Position numbers and translations under genes: made by a program. A DNA stretch of 64,000 bases, from contig CATNEN010000015.1 of NCBI GenBank assembly GCA_950097015.1, positions 218,501 through 282,500 on the forward strand, read 5' to 3'. Below are positions 23,265-41,042 of this stretch, piece by piece. This stretch comes from Macrostomum hystrix (taxonomy: Eukaryota > Platyhelminthes > Macrostomidae). Position 1 is the first letter of the stretch, and every line of letters starts with the position of its first letter. A model generated the notes under the pieces. The model was given only the letters and a program-made list of their open reading frames with translations. It was not told the origin of the DNA and searched no databases.

Positions 23265-24400
23265 AAGAAGAAGAGAAAGAGAGAGAGAGATTGGAGAGGA
23301 GCGAAGGATGAGTGAAGAGAGAAGGATGGGAGAAGAGGGGAGAAATTTGGGTGAAGAGGGGAAGGATGGGAGAAGAGGGGAAGGATGGGAGAAGAGGGGA
23401 GAAATGTGGGTGAAGAGGGGAAGGATGGGAGAAGAGGGGAAGGATGGGAGAAGAGGGGAGAAATGTGGGTGAAGAGGGGCGAAGGATGAGAGAAGATGGG
23501 AGAAGGATAGGAGAAGAGGGGAGATATGTGGGTGAAGAGGGGATGGATGGGTGAAGAGGATAAAGATGGGTGGGAGAAGAGGGGCGAAGGATTTAGATGA
23601 GGGGAGAAGGGTGGGAGAAGATGGGCGAAGGATAAGAGAAGAGGGGAGAAATTTAGGAGAAGAGGGCGAAGGATGAGAGAAGAGGGGAGAAGGATGGGAG
23701 AAGAGGGGAGAAGGATGGGAGAAGAGGGGCGAAGGATGGGAGAAGAGGAGAAGGGTGGGAGAAGAGGGGAGAAGGATGGGAGAAGGGGGGAGAAGGGTGG
23801 GAGAAGAGGGGAGAAATGTGGGAGAAGAGGGGAGAAGGATGGGAGAAGAGGGGAGAAGGGTGGGAGAAGAGGGGCGAAGGATGGGAGAAGGGGGAGAAGG
23901 GTGGGAGAAGAGGAGCGAAGGATAAGAGAAGGGGGGAGAAATGTGGGTGAAGAGGGGAGAAATGTGGGAGAAGAGGGGAGAAGGATGGGAGAAGAGGGGA
24001 GAAGGGTGGGAGAAGAGGGGCGAAGGATGGGAGAAGAGGAGAAGGGTGGGAGAAGAGGGGAGAAGGATGGGAGAAGGGGGGAGAAGGGTGGGAGAAGGGG
24101 GGGAGAAGGATGGGAGAAGAGGAGAAGGGTGGGAGAAGAGGGGAGAAGGATGGGAGAAGGGGGGAGAAGGGTGGGAGAAGGGGGAGAAGGGTGGGAGAAG
24201 GGGGGGAGAAGGGTGGGAGAAGGGGGGAGAAGGATGGGAGAAGGGGGGAGAAGGGTGGGAGAAGGGGGGAGAAGGGTGGGAGAAGAGGGGCGAAGGATGG
24301 GAGAAGGATGGGAGAAGAGGGGCGAAGGATAAGAGAAAAGGGGAGAAATGTGGGTGAAGAGGGGAGAAGGGTGGGAGAAGAGGGGAGAAGAGGAGACGAG
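23265..24400 (+). repeat. Purine-only strand, 1.1-kb G/A-rich minisatellite
   Basis: Units of 16-21 bp made of GGGAGAAG, AGGGGAGAA and GGATGGGAGAA. The plus strand is nearly all purine, apart from scattered T and C. It lies between the 5' end of anoctamin B and the 3' end of the LDLR-like gene. Confidence 0.95.
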
Positions 24401-24844
24401 GTGAGTTATGGACTTGTACCAGTTTCAAGTAGTTTATTGTTAAAGTAGCAAAAGAAATAAGACAAGCGGTGTTTCAAGCTGTGCAAATTAGACAGTTAAT
24501 GGCAAAAAACGTCTCAGACTACTAAAAAATCAGTAGAGCGCAAAGTTTTTTAGTGTATTTCAGATTTTCTTAACTGATTGCTGTTCTCGCTCTAAGAGCA
24601 GAATGTGGCTCACATTGGCGCCACTGGGGTGACCACTGAGACAGCAATGAGTTCACTGGTTCGAGACAAAGCACACAACTGCTCACCATAGGCATTAGGC
24701 TGTGCGTGCTTTTAGCAAATTCAAAAAAATATGCTTGCTATTTGTTTTAACTCTGGAGAAAAAGAAGTGGCAGCCAAAATACACACTTGTTAGCACAAAC
24801 CGGTGTACACGGGCAAGCATAGTACTTGCAGGCAACACTGGTAC
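24401..24844. other. Intergenic, unique
   Basis: A weak B-box-like word (GGTTCGAGAC near 24659) hints at an old SINE. Nothing else is supported. Confidence 0.5.
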
Positions 24845-25425
24845 ATAGAGGTACACTTATGTACACACAGGTACACACAGGTTACACACAGGTACACACA
24901 GGTACACACATGTACACACAGGTACACACATGTACACACAGGTACACACAGGTACACACAGGTTACACACATGTACACACAGGTACACACAGGTACACAC
25001 AGGTTACACACAGGTACACACATGTACACACAGGTACACACATGCACACACAGGTACACATATGTACACACAGGTTACACACATGTAAACACAGGTACAC
25101 ACACACACACAGGTACACACATGTACACACAGGTACACACATGTACACACAGGTACACATATGTACACACAGGTACATACATGTACACACAGGTACACAT
25201 ATGTACACACAGGTACACACAGGTTACACATAGGTACACACAGGTACACACATGTACACACAGGTACACACATGTACACACAGGTACACATATGTACACA
25301 CAGGTTACACACAGGAACACGCAGGTACACAAAATGTACACACAGGTTACACACAGGAACACACAGGTACACATATGTACACACAGGTACACACAGGTAC
25401 ACACAGGTTACACACGAACACACTG
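24845..25425. repeat. 10-bp CA-rich minisatellite
   Basis: Tandem GTACACACAG units alternating with GTACACACAT and occasional GTTACACACAG. Intergenic, 3' of the LDLR-like gene. A related short stretch lies at 17640-17743. Confidence 0.95.
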
Positions 25426-25858
25426 GCACACAAACTTTACACACACGTACAAAAAAGTACAAACAGTTACACAAAGGTCATTACACAGTTGATTAGTCTA
25501 AGCGAGGCAATCACAATAAGCTCAGCTCAGATTCTGTAAAAGCTAAGTTAACATAAAACAGATTTGACACTTTTGATAAACGATTCTATAACAAGGAAAA
25601 TAACTATGGTATATATATATACCTGGCACTCTGGGGTATGTAAACTGTGAATTTGAGCACAGGTTGAGCACACAAGCTAGTAACGAGTTGTATGGACACA
25701 CCTACAATGTACAAGAGATTAGAAGCGGTGGGACACGGAGAGATTGAGATGGGGGACAAGAGGAATGGATAGGAGAAGAGAGGGAGACAGTGATGGGGCA
25801 GTGGTTGATGAAGCAGTTCGCACAGTCAGGCAGGTGTGCTAAACACCCGGTGGCGCAG
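25426..25858. other. 3' flank of the LDLR-like gene
   Basis: Likely 3' UTR and beyond. No canonical AATAAA found on the minus strand. Confidence 0.5.
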
Positions 25859-32190
<6,332 letters not shown>

Positions 32191-32244
32191 GGCCACAGAA
32201 AGCTGCTTGACTGAGCAACTCATCTATTCCACCAGACAAGTTCT

Positions 32245-32258
32245 ATTTAAACAAAAGC
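32245..32258 (-). promoter_or_regulatory. Possible TATA-like element of the LDLR-like gene
   Basis: TGTTTAAATAGAAC on the minus strand, 55-65 bp upstream of the ATG at 32190. Confidence 0.3.
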
Positions 32259-33032
32259 TTTGCATTTTTAGCCCAGCTCAAACTTTGCCACCCCACAGCG
32301 GAATGCACTCAAGACAGAGCAGTGAGGGCGGAGAGCATATTATTTTCCGAATGAACGAATTCTCTGTCAGCATGAAAGAACTGCCCTGTCGCTCAGGTCT
32401 GTCTGGGCGGGGCTGGTGGGCGAGAGAGGCCTGTGGGACTGGGCGAGCCACTGCAGCTGTTTGAGTCCCAAGCCGAGCCTACAGTAACAGCCGCAGAGAC
32501 ACGGGCAGGACAATTAACACAGGATTCCTGTGTGCACTGTACTGCACGCGGCGCGGCTCAGTGTAATATTATCTCGCGTGTGCGTGCTGCTAACAATGAG
32601 CACTGACTGTGGAGTAGGTTGAGTGTGGATGGTCTATTGCTAATACACTGAGATATATACTTCACATACTGAGAAAGTGAGGTAAAAAGAGTGAGGCAAG
32701 ACGGAAAAGAACTTTGCAGAATGGAGAAGAGAGTGGAAAGGGTAGACAGAAGGGTAGAAGGAAAGGGTAGAAAGAAGGGGAGAGGAAAGGAGAGAAATGG
32801 GACAAGGAAGGAGAGAGGAAAGGAGAGAAGGAAAGAGAAATGGTTGCAGACATCTTAGCTGAATAGAGGAGAAATTATCTGGGAAGAAACGGGGTGAGGA
32901 CGCAGGTGAAAAATGATTTTCGTAGAGTCTGGTGGCAAAATCGAATAGCATCATTGCCGTAATTGCTTCTCTAACAATAAATTCATCTCACTGCTGAGAG
33001 AAGAGATGAATACTCAGACAGAGCTTTAAAAA

Positions 33033-34864
33033 GGGAGCACGAGACTTGCCCGCAGGCGAACTGCCCGCCGAGATTTGCCCGCAGGAGATTTGCCCGTCGA
33101 AATTTGCCCGCCGAGGTTTGCCCGCAGAGATGTGCCCGCAGTGCATTCTGCCCGCAGGAGATTTGCCCGTCGAGATTTGCCCGTCGAGATTTGCCCGCAG
33201 AGATTTTCCCGTCGAGATTTTCCCGTCGAGATTTGCCCGCAGAGATTTTCCCGTCGAGATTTGCCCGCAGAGATTTTCCCGTCGAGATTTTCCCGTCGAG
33301 ATTTGCCCGCAGAGATTTTCCCGTCGAGATTTGCCCGCAGAGATTTTCCCGTCGAGATTTGCCCGCAGAGATTTTCCCGTCGAGATTTTCCCGTCGAGAT
33401 TTGCCCGCAGAGATTTTCCCGTCGAGATTTTCCCGTCGAGATTTGCCCGCAGAGATTTGCCCGCAGAGATTTTCCCGCAATGCAGTTTTAATCTTGCAAA
33501 AATCGACTTATACTTATCGAAATTATTTACCTGCCAGATTTCAACCGTGTGAATCTGAAACTCTTACTGCCGCAAATGCATAAGATATTTCTTTGGCATT
33601 CCGCAGACACCTCAAATTTCCTTTCTGCTAAATTACTGTAGCCTGTTCTATAATCTTTTGTAGCAGCAATTTTTTGCTGGTGGAGCAGCTCACATAGCTT
33701 GTCGCATATTTTAATAAGGTAATGACTTTATTTTTCCCTTGACAGAACCGCACAATACAATAGCTATTTTTGTACATTCACTTGGCAAAAAGTAGAACAA
33801 GGTATTTAAGCGTCGCAAGTCAAAAGATGGTGAGGCTGTAGGTATCATTGGCATTAATTGCGAATTAACAGGTTCAACAGCGATTGTACAATCACTATGC
33901 ATGCATAATACAAGCGAAAATGAATTGCAGTAGGTAAATTAGCAATTTTCACTCTACTTAGCTCACACATTAACGGAATTTAGCACCCCAAAGGAGCAAA
34001 TCTTCCGATGTGCAGCGCCAGCACATCCATTTGATCCTTCCCTATTCATTCCCTTTCAATCAAGTCCTTGGGTTCAATTACTTAAAACAACTTTGTACTC
34101 TACTGCATTTTTCACTTTGCATTCGCTTAACGATAACTTTTGATTGAGCAATAATGAAAACAATATGAAAATGATTGACCAATTGTTAACATTTACTGTG
34201 CATCGCAAGACAGGAACAGGTGGATGACGGAGTACATGGCAACAAAAGCATTCAGTGATACAGTTACAATGGCAACCTACAAGAGGAAGGGAAGGGAATG
34301 GGGAGGAGGGGTGAGTTGTTATGTAGGCAGAAGACTGTGGGTTCACTGAACTTCTCTGACCTAACCAAATTTCAGAAACTAGAAGCAACCGCAGTGCTAA
34401 ATACGAGGGTTTAAAGTGCACAAAGTGAATGCCTTTGCGAATCCCATGGAAGCGGGAACTATTATTATATAGGCCACAATGAAACTAGAGCACAGAATAT
34501 TAAATTTATTGCTTCTTAGTGTAGTGCAGCAAGAAACCAAAACCAAAACCAAAATCTGGCAGGTAAATAATTTCGATAAGTATAAGTCGATTTTTGCAAG
34601 ATTAAAACTGCATTGCGGGAAAATCTCTGCGGGCAAATCTCTGCGGGCAAATCTCGACGGGAAAATCTCTGCGGGAAAATCTCGACGGGCAAATCTCGAC
34701 GGGCAAATCTCGACGGGCAAATCTCGACGGGCAAATCTCCTGCGGGCAGAATGCACTGCGGGCAAATCTCTGCGGGCAAACCTCGGCGGGCAAATCTCGA
34801 CGGGCAAATCTCCTGCGGGCAAATCTCGGCGGGCAGTTCGCCTGCGGGCAAGTCTCATGGACCC
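33033..34864. mobile_element. Foldback-like element with long array-built inverted arms and 9-bp target duplication
   Basis: The direct repeat CTTTAAAAA stands at 33024-33032 and 34865-34873. Inside it the left arm (33033-33541, 509 bp) starts GGGAGCACGAGACTTGCCCG. The right arm (34552-34864, 313 bp) is its inverted copy, starting from the right GGGTCCATGAGACTTGCCCG. Both arms consist mainly of tandem units of about 15 bp (GAGATTTGCCCGTC / GAGATTTTCCCGTC) and end in the same unique inner segment (TTGCAAAAATCGACTTATAC). The arms differ in unit number. The 1-kb centre (33542-34551) is AT-rich with no transposase. Long inverted arms built of tandem units plus a 9-bp duplication are the marks of Foldback elements. 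Confidence 0.82.
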
Positions 34865-35104
34865 CTTTAAAAACATATCAGATAATGAGAGGCTGAGAGC
34901 ATGATATACGTCAGCTTGAGCCAGCTTGTCAACTGTCAAAAGCAGCAGCAGCAGCAGCAACTCTGCTATGAGTACAATAGATAGCTACGCATAAAAGGCC
35001 AAGCAGAGTCTAATCTACTCAAAACTTGGCAGGGTACCATAAGTATTCATTTGAAACTTTTTTTTCATATTAAAAAATCAATCTCAAACCATCAGTGTAC
35101 TCAC

Positions 35105-38100
35105 GGTAGGAACCAAGGCAGCCCAGCTGGGCATTGTTTGAGCAGTGCACGTGGCACTTGAGTGACCGAGGCAGGCAGTACACCTTGTTGCTGGTGGAGT
35201 TGTGACACTCGAAATAGCCGGTGCTGGGCTGGCAGTAAACTTTCAGGTCTGCAAGAAATTCCAGTGACAGTTGGACAAGCTAAAATCTAGTCAACTTACA
35301 GTCTGCACATTACGAGGGTTGTGCCATAGATTCGCTGACAAACTTACATAGTGTCTGTCAAGGACAACTTAATAACTCTTTATTAAGTTATTAAGTTATT
35401 AAGTTATTATTAAGTTATTATTAAGTTATTAAGTTGTCCTTGGTGTCTGTTTCTTTTGTACTTTGGGGCAGAATTTTTTTATACAGACTAAGGCACCATC
35501 GATCTTACGAGTATTTTCTATGGAAAATCTTCCCTCTGGCTTTTGAGACAAGGCAGAAATCGAGTGGCATTCAAACCACCCTTTTATCCAGTATGGAGAA
35601 AAGTGAAGCTACCAAGCGCACTGTCATTTGGTCTTTGTGGAAGAAGCAGAAGAAGCAGGCTGATATTTACCGTGAGCTGCTGCAAATCTTTAGCGAGGAT
35701 GCACCTTCGAAACAAACTGTATCAAAGTGGGTGTAGCGCTTTGAGGACGGCTGGGAAACAGTTGATGATGCTCCCCGCCCAGGTGCACCGCGGTCATCCA
35801 CTTCCAGTGACAACATCCAGCGTGTGCAGCATGCCCTGGACGATGATCGTGGAGCAACCCTGAGGCAGTTAGAGGACTTGTTGGAGATACCAATGAAGAG
35901 CATTCATCGCATCATCTCCGACCATCTGCATATGACACGAGTTGTTGCACGATGGGTCCCTAAACTGCTGACTCCTGTCCAACTGCAAGAGAGGGTCCAG
36001 ATGTGCCGCCACCTACTCAACGCCTATCAAAACGAGCCCGACTTTCTTGGCCGCCTGGTGACTGGTGATGAAACGTGGTTTCACTTCTACGAACCAGAAA
36101 CGAAACGGCAGAGCAGCGTCTGGAAGGCTACTCACGAACCCCCACCGGTCAAGGCCAAGGCGGTGCAGTCAGCAGGTAAGCGCATGGCCACCGTGTTCTG
36201 GGACAGAGAAGGCATCTTGCTGATCGAGTGGCTACCTGAAGGCAGAACCATCAATGCCCAGTACTACTGTGAAATATTGGAACGGCTGCGTGAGAAGATC
36301 AAGAGTGAGCGCCGGGGAAGGATCACAAGGGGCATTGTGCTGCAGCAGGACAACGCCAGGCCGCATACCTGCAGTGTAACTATGGATGTCATCAGGAGAC
36401 TAGGCTTCGAGTTGCTGCCTCACCCTGCCTATTCTCCTGACCTGGCCCCCAGTGACTACTGGTTGTTCCCTAAAATGAAAGAGCCTCTTCGTGGCCATCG
36501 CTATGGAAGCCTTTCTGCACTCAGCTCGGCCATCAGCCAGTCGGTACGAGGGACCCACACCGAATTCTTCGCCCAGGGCATCAGCAAGCTGCCCGAGAGA
36601 TGGCACAAATGTGTGCAGCTTGGGGTGACTATGTTGAGAAGTGCAATGTGGACAATTAGCTGTTCTTTGTTTTGTTTCTTTGATATCTGCAGTTGTCAGC
36701 GAATTCATGACACAACCCTCGTAGAATAAGTTCCTAATTAGCATAAGTTCCTAATTAGCATAAGTTCCTAATTAGCATAAGTTCCTAATTAGCATAAGTT
36801 CCTAATTAGGATAAGTTCCCAATTAGCATAAGTTGCTAATTAGCATAAGTTCCTAATTAGGATAAGTTCCCAATTAGCATAAGTTCCTAATTAGCATAAG
36901 TTCCTAATTAGCATAAGTTCCTAATTAGCATAAGTTCCTAATTAGCATAAGTTCCTAATTAGCATAAGTTCCTAATTAGCATAAGTTCCTAATTAGCATA
37001 AGTTCCTAATTAGCATAAGTTCCTAATTAGCATAAGTTCCTAATTAGCATAAGTTCCTAATTAGCATAAGTTCCTAATTAGCATAAGTTCCTAATTAGCA
37101 TAAGGATCAAGTTTTAGATCGAGCGCGAAACATGTCATCGCAGCAGACATTGAGGTTAAAGTACAAGACTGGACACCTCATGCCTGCAGGCCAGGTGCGG
37201 CCCCATGGCTCCACCAAAACCTACTCAAATCTGCCTCATATTTTCTCTCCTGTGTCTTATCTCTCCCCAGTCTCATCTCTCCCCTGTATTATCTATCTCC
37301 TGTCTCATCTCTCCCCTGTCTCATCTGTCCCCTGTCTTATCTCTCCCGTCTCATCTCTCCCCTGTCTCATCTCTCCCCTGTCTCATCTCTCCCCTGTCTC
37401 ATCTGTCCCCTGTCTTATCTCTCCCCTGTCTCATCTATCTCCTGTCTCATCTATCTCCTGTCCCATCTCTTTACTGTCTCATCTCTCCCGTCTCATCTCT
37501 CCCCTGTCTCATCTCTCCCCTGTCTCATCTCTCCCCTGTCTCATCTCTCCCCTGTCTCATCTCTCCCCTGTCTCATCTGTCCCCTGTCTTATCTCTCCCC
37601 TGTCTCATCTATCTTCTGTCTCATCTATCTCCTGTCTCATCTATCTCCTGTCCCATCTCTTTACTGTCTCATCTATCTCCTATTTTATCTCTTTACTATC
37701 TCATCTCTCTCATATCTTTACTTTCCTTTCTTATCTCTCCCATATGTCATCTCTCCTGTCTCATTTCTCTCCTATCTCATCTCTCTCGTCTCATCTCTCC
37801 CGTCTTATCTCTCTCCTATTTCATCTCTCCCCTGTTGTATGTTTCCTCTACGAGTATCTTATCTCCGACTGTCTCATCTTTCCGTCTTATCTGCCCACGA
37901 CCTCAGTCAATGAGGCCCGCTGTCGTCTTTCTTAAGATCTACAATTTTATATTTCTATAATCCTATATGTTTTTTCGCTCAATCAAAGTACCTGGTGTAT
38001 ACTCGAATAAGGTGAACATGATAGGTTCATACTGTTTTGCCTGCTTCCTTTGGAATTAGAGAACACTTTAGTAAAAGTTGCTATCAATGAGTACAGGTGT

Positions 38101-38238
38101 CCCACTCCCAGACTCACTGTTGTAGTCGTCTTTGGACAGGCCGGTAAGTGGAATAGCTGGAACTGTCAGGCTGAGAAGCGAGGAGCACATGAGCAGCAGA
38201 AATTTCACTGCATGTCTGCCGCTGCTCCACCGAGCCAT
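35105..38238 (-). CDS. Short secreted cysteine-rich protein, two exons seen, 3' end not resolved
   Basis: Exon 1 (38118-38238) starts at the ATG 38236-38238 and encodes a signal peptide containing the hydrophobic run VKFLLLMCSSLLSLTVPA, then GLSKDDYN. It ends in phase 1 at a GTGAGT donor. Exon 2 (35105-35248) continues in frame and contains seven cysteines in about 48 residues (VYCQPSTGYFECHN, VYCLPRSLKCHVHC, LGCLGSY), spaced a little like a degenerate LDLa module. It ends at another GTGAGT donor, again in phase 1, so at least one further exon must follow. Two phase-compatible acceptors exist downstream: one near 32482, giving a 27-residue end, and one inside the first coding exon of the LDLR-like gene (near 32126). 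I cannot choose between them. The first intron carries a mariner and two arrays, and the next intron a Foldback-like element. Product family not recognised. Confidence 0.6.
35313..36721 (+). mobile_element. Mariner (DD34D) transposon 1, defective
   Basis: Ends are inverted copies starting CGAGGGTTGTG, with TA on both sides (35311-35312 and 36722-36723). The transposase frame begins at ATG 35593 and carries the mariner triad VTGDETWFHF, LQQDNARPHT, then APSDYWLF, with 34 residues between the second and third Asp. It is dead twice over: an in-frame TAG at 35734-35736 (probably an old CAG in the KWVQRF motif), and a small indel near 36625 that shifts the last ten codons so the frame reads through the right end. 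It lies in the first intron of the Cys-rich gene at 35105-38238. The length is about 90 bp over a normal mariner because a MITE is nested at 35359-35442. Confidence 0.95.
35359..35442. mobile_element. 84-bp hairpin MITE nested in mariner 1, 8-bp target duplication
   Basis: GTGTCTGT occurs at 35351-35358 and again at 35443-35450. Between the copies lies an almost pure TTATTAAG-type sequence that starts CAAGGACAACTTAATAAC and ends with its inverse, GTTATTAAGTTGTCCTTG. The 8-bp duplication and the CA..TG ends fit a hAT-type nonautonomous element. It has no coding capacity. It entered after the mariner did. Confidence 0.8.
36726..37103. repeat. 17-bp minisatellite abutting mariner 1
   Basis: About 22 units of AAGTTCCTAATTAGCAT that begin 3 bp after the mariner's right TA. 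No such unit stands on the mariner's left side. Confidence 0.95.
37170..37840. mobile_element. Second hAT-like head with 16-bp CT-rich array
   Basis: A diverged head (GCCTGCAGGCCAGGTGCGG, near 37181) precedes an array of CTCTCCCCTGTCTCAT units (37235-37840), in the same order as at 59339-60241. No target duplication could be found. It lies in intron 1 of the Cys-rich secreted gene. Confidence 0.45.
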
Positions 38239-38425
38239 TGTTGATAACGAGAGTAATTCACTGATCAGAATTCACTTGGGACAGTGAAGTGAAAAAATAA
38301 TAACCTTCATCCGCGAACTAAGGTAGAATCGAACGATTATCTTGTTGAGTTGATGCGAATTTGTGAACTTATTACCATTGGGGTAAAAAGCAAGCAGGAC
38401 AAACAGCCAGCCAAAACTGCCTCAA

Positions 38426-38438
38426 AACTTATAAGCCA
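38426..38438 (-). promoter_or_regulatory. Possible TATA box of the Cys-rich secreted gene
   Basis: GGCTTATAAGTTT on the minus strand, about 190 bp upstream of the ATG at 38238. Confidence 0.35.
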
Positions 38439-38439
38439 T

Positions 38440-38998
38440 TTGAATTAAAAAACGCAGTCTAGCGCGTCCCTCTCTGTATGAATGAATTGGTGGTGGCGTG
38501 GTCGGAAATGTACATTGGCTGGTTAAGTGTACACTCATTTCCTCCCCCCCGCTGCGCACCCCTCGGGGTTCACTCATCGGCCCACCGCCCAAACAACACT
38601 AAACCCAAATATGCCTGGCCGCCCTTACCCAAGTTCAACGCGTGGCTGAATAGAGGGCGCGTCGAATCATGTGACGGCAGCATTGTCTGAAGCTCGTGTT
38701 TCCTTGTCTGGCTGGCTGGCTGCCACTACTTGGTATTCTCCCCTCGGTTTTTTGCTGAACAACTCCGTCTGTGCAGGGAAGAAAATGTTGAGCTTAAAAA
38801 AGATCTGCTGGAATCCTCCTAACACCACGTTAAGTTTTTAGCTTGTCTGCTGAACTTCAGTTTTTTTATAATGCTGTCTCTGGAGCTGAGCTCTCCCCCT
38901 CACAACACGACAGCTGTTCAATACACAGTGAGCATTGTGTGGGGCACAAGCCCTACCACGTGACTGCGTGTCTGCATATGTGGGATTTTCCGAAAAAA
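38440..38998. other. Intergenic between the Cys-rich gene and mariner 2
   Basis: Unique sequence. No supported feature. Confidence 0.6.
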
Positions 38999-39000
38999 TA

Positions 39001-40303
39001 CGAGGGTTGTTCGGAAAGTTCGCGGACAAACTCAATTTTCTACTAAGCAAAAGGCTGTGTAGCTATCATACTTTTAGCCATAGACAACAAATATGTCCCA
39101 CAAGTTTTAAAGCTACTGCGCTCAGATTTGCTCAATGCATTTTTTCACAGCAATCTTTTTCGTTACCCACTGATTTTGACACTATGCAAAATAACGAAGA
39201 AGCCAAGCGAAGTTTCGTTTGATTTTTGTGGAGGCAAGGGAAGCGTCAAGCCGACATTCTCCGCGAGTTACAAGAGGCATATGAGGAAGATGCCCCTTCG
39301 AAGATAATGGTCAGCAAGTGGGTACAGCAAGTCGGTCAGCAAGTCGGTCGAAGATCTGCCACGCAGTGGAAGGCCGGCCACCACGGTCAACAAGTTTAAC
39401 ATCGAGCGTGTACGCCAGGCATTGGATGTCGACCGTCGGGTCACAGTACGTGAACTGGCAGAGATAGTGGGTATCTCACCGACAGCAGTCCATGGGATTC
39501 TCACAGCCGAGCTTGGGATGTCACAGGTTGTCGCTCGCTGGGTCCCGAAGCTTCTGACGGATGACCAGCAGCGCGAACGGGTCCGTGCATGTCAGCAGCT
39601 CCTGCAGACCTACCGCAATGATCCGAACTTTTTGGACCGAATTGTGACAGGAGACGAGTCATGGTTCCACTATAGCGAACCGGAGTCCAAGAAGCAAAGC
39701 AGCATGTGGAAGACAGCTGATGAACCTGCCCCAGTGAGGGCCCTGACTGTACCATCAGCTGGCAAGCAGATGGCCACCGTCTTCTGGGACAAAGAGGGCA
39801 TTCTGCTCATCGACTGGCTTCCACGAGGCACTACCATCAACAGTGCTTATTACATCCAAGTGCTGCAGAAATTGCGTGAAGCCATCAAGAGTGAGCGCCG
39901 TGGCAAGCTGACCAGGGGGATCCTGCTGCAGCAGGACAATGCCAGGCCTTACACCAGTCAGGCAACAATGGCTGCCATCGCCAACCTGGGCTTCGAGCTG
40001 CTGCCGCATCCGCCGTACTCGCCAGACCTAGCACCGAGCGACTACTGGCTGTTTGGGCAGATGAAGGAATCCCTCCGAGGTCACCGGTACAGTAGCGTAC
40101 AGGCCATGGCCTCAGCCAGTTGGTCAGAGGGACCCCCAGAGAATTTTTTCGCTGCTGGAATTGAGAAGCTGCCAGAGCGATGGCACAAGTGTGTCTGCCT
40201 CAAGGGCACGTATATTGAGAAGGTTGACAACTAATGTTTTCATATACGTATGCAGTTACAGTTTTTTTTCAAGTTTGTCCGCGAACTTTCCGAACAACCC
40301 TCG
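39001..40303 (+). mobile_element. Mariner (DD34D) transposon 2, defective
   Basis: Perfect inverted ends of about 32 bp begin CGAGGGTTGTTCGGAAAGTT, flanked by TA (38999-39000 and 40304-40305). At 1303 bp it has the normal mariner length. From 39422 to 40234 the transposase is intact and contains VTGDESWFHY, LQQDNARPYT and APSDYWLF with 34-residue spacing. The 5' part is broken: reading from ATG 39184 a TGA stands at about 39220-39222 where Trp is expected, and a short duplication of GTCGGTCAGCAA near 39330 shifts the frame. End sequences and protein differ enough from element 1 to be a separate lineage. Confidence 0.95.
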
Positions 40304-40305
40304 TA

Positions 40306-40849
40306 GCAAAAACTTAAATAAAATCGTAAAATTAGAAAGAAGTTAAGAACTAGCTAAATCAGTTTTTCGAATATTAAATCCCCTCAGCAATTAAGTTAAG
40401 CTTAATAAAAGTGCGTGTACCGAGTCGGGCCCATTTGACATCTTTTGGTGAAGGAATTGTGAAAATCGGTTTAGTCGTTCGGGAGAAAGTCGATTGCAAA
40501 CCTACAAGATCACAAGTGCAAGATGACTTTAAAAGTGCAACATCGCTTACTCGTATTTACACAAGCACTACCTGGGGTCGTGTCGCTCTTATCTCATTAG
40601 ATAGCGCAAAGGTAGGATGAAAATTATCACGGCCTGTCATCAGTCTAAACACTGCCTCGCTTTCCTCAGCCTAAAAGTTCTATTCGCAATAGCACAAATG
40701 ACTATCTGTGACTCAGTACTGTACAAACAGTTTTTACAGTTGTATTGCTGTCAAAATATTTATTTCGTCGTGATCAAGCTTTGAAGATTTGGCTTTTTGA
40801 TATTCCAGACTAACAAATTGTGACACGAAAGCCAGGCTTTCCCAACTGG
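40306..40849. other. Intergenic right of mariner 2
   Basis: Contains a stretch resembling the dispersed repeat at 15040-16500 (GTGAAAATCGGTTTAGTCG near 40460). Otherwise unique. Confidence 0.5.
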
Positions 40850-41042
40850 GTCACGACTCAACAATAACTATTGAGAGAGTGCACTCTTGGAGGTTATGAC
40901 TCAACAATGACTATTGAGAGAGTGCACTCTTGGAGGTCATGACTCAACAATGACTATTGAGAGAGTGTACTCTTGGAGGTCATGACTCAACAATGACTAT
41001 TGAGAGAGTGCACTCTTGGAGGTCATGACTCAACAATGACCC
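40850..41042. repeat. 43-bp minisatellite with a TGACTCA word in every unit
   Basis: Four to five units of 43 bp, each with GGTCATGACTCAACAATGAC then TATTGAGAGAGTGCACTCTT. Intergenic, right of mariner 2. Confidence 0.93.

Noticed and set aside
23187-24428. Ser/Pro-rich 413-codon frame on the minus strand
   Set aside because: Complement of the purine-rich array; no splice sites or conserved domain.
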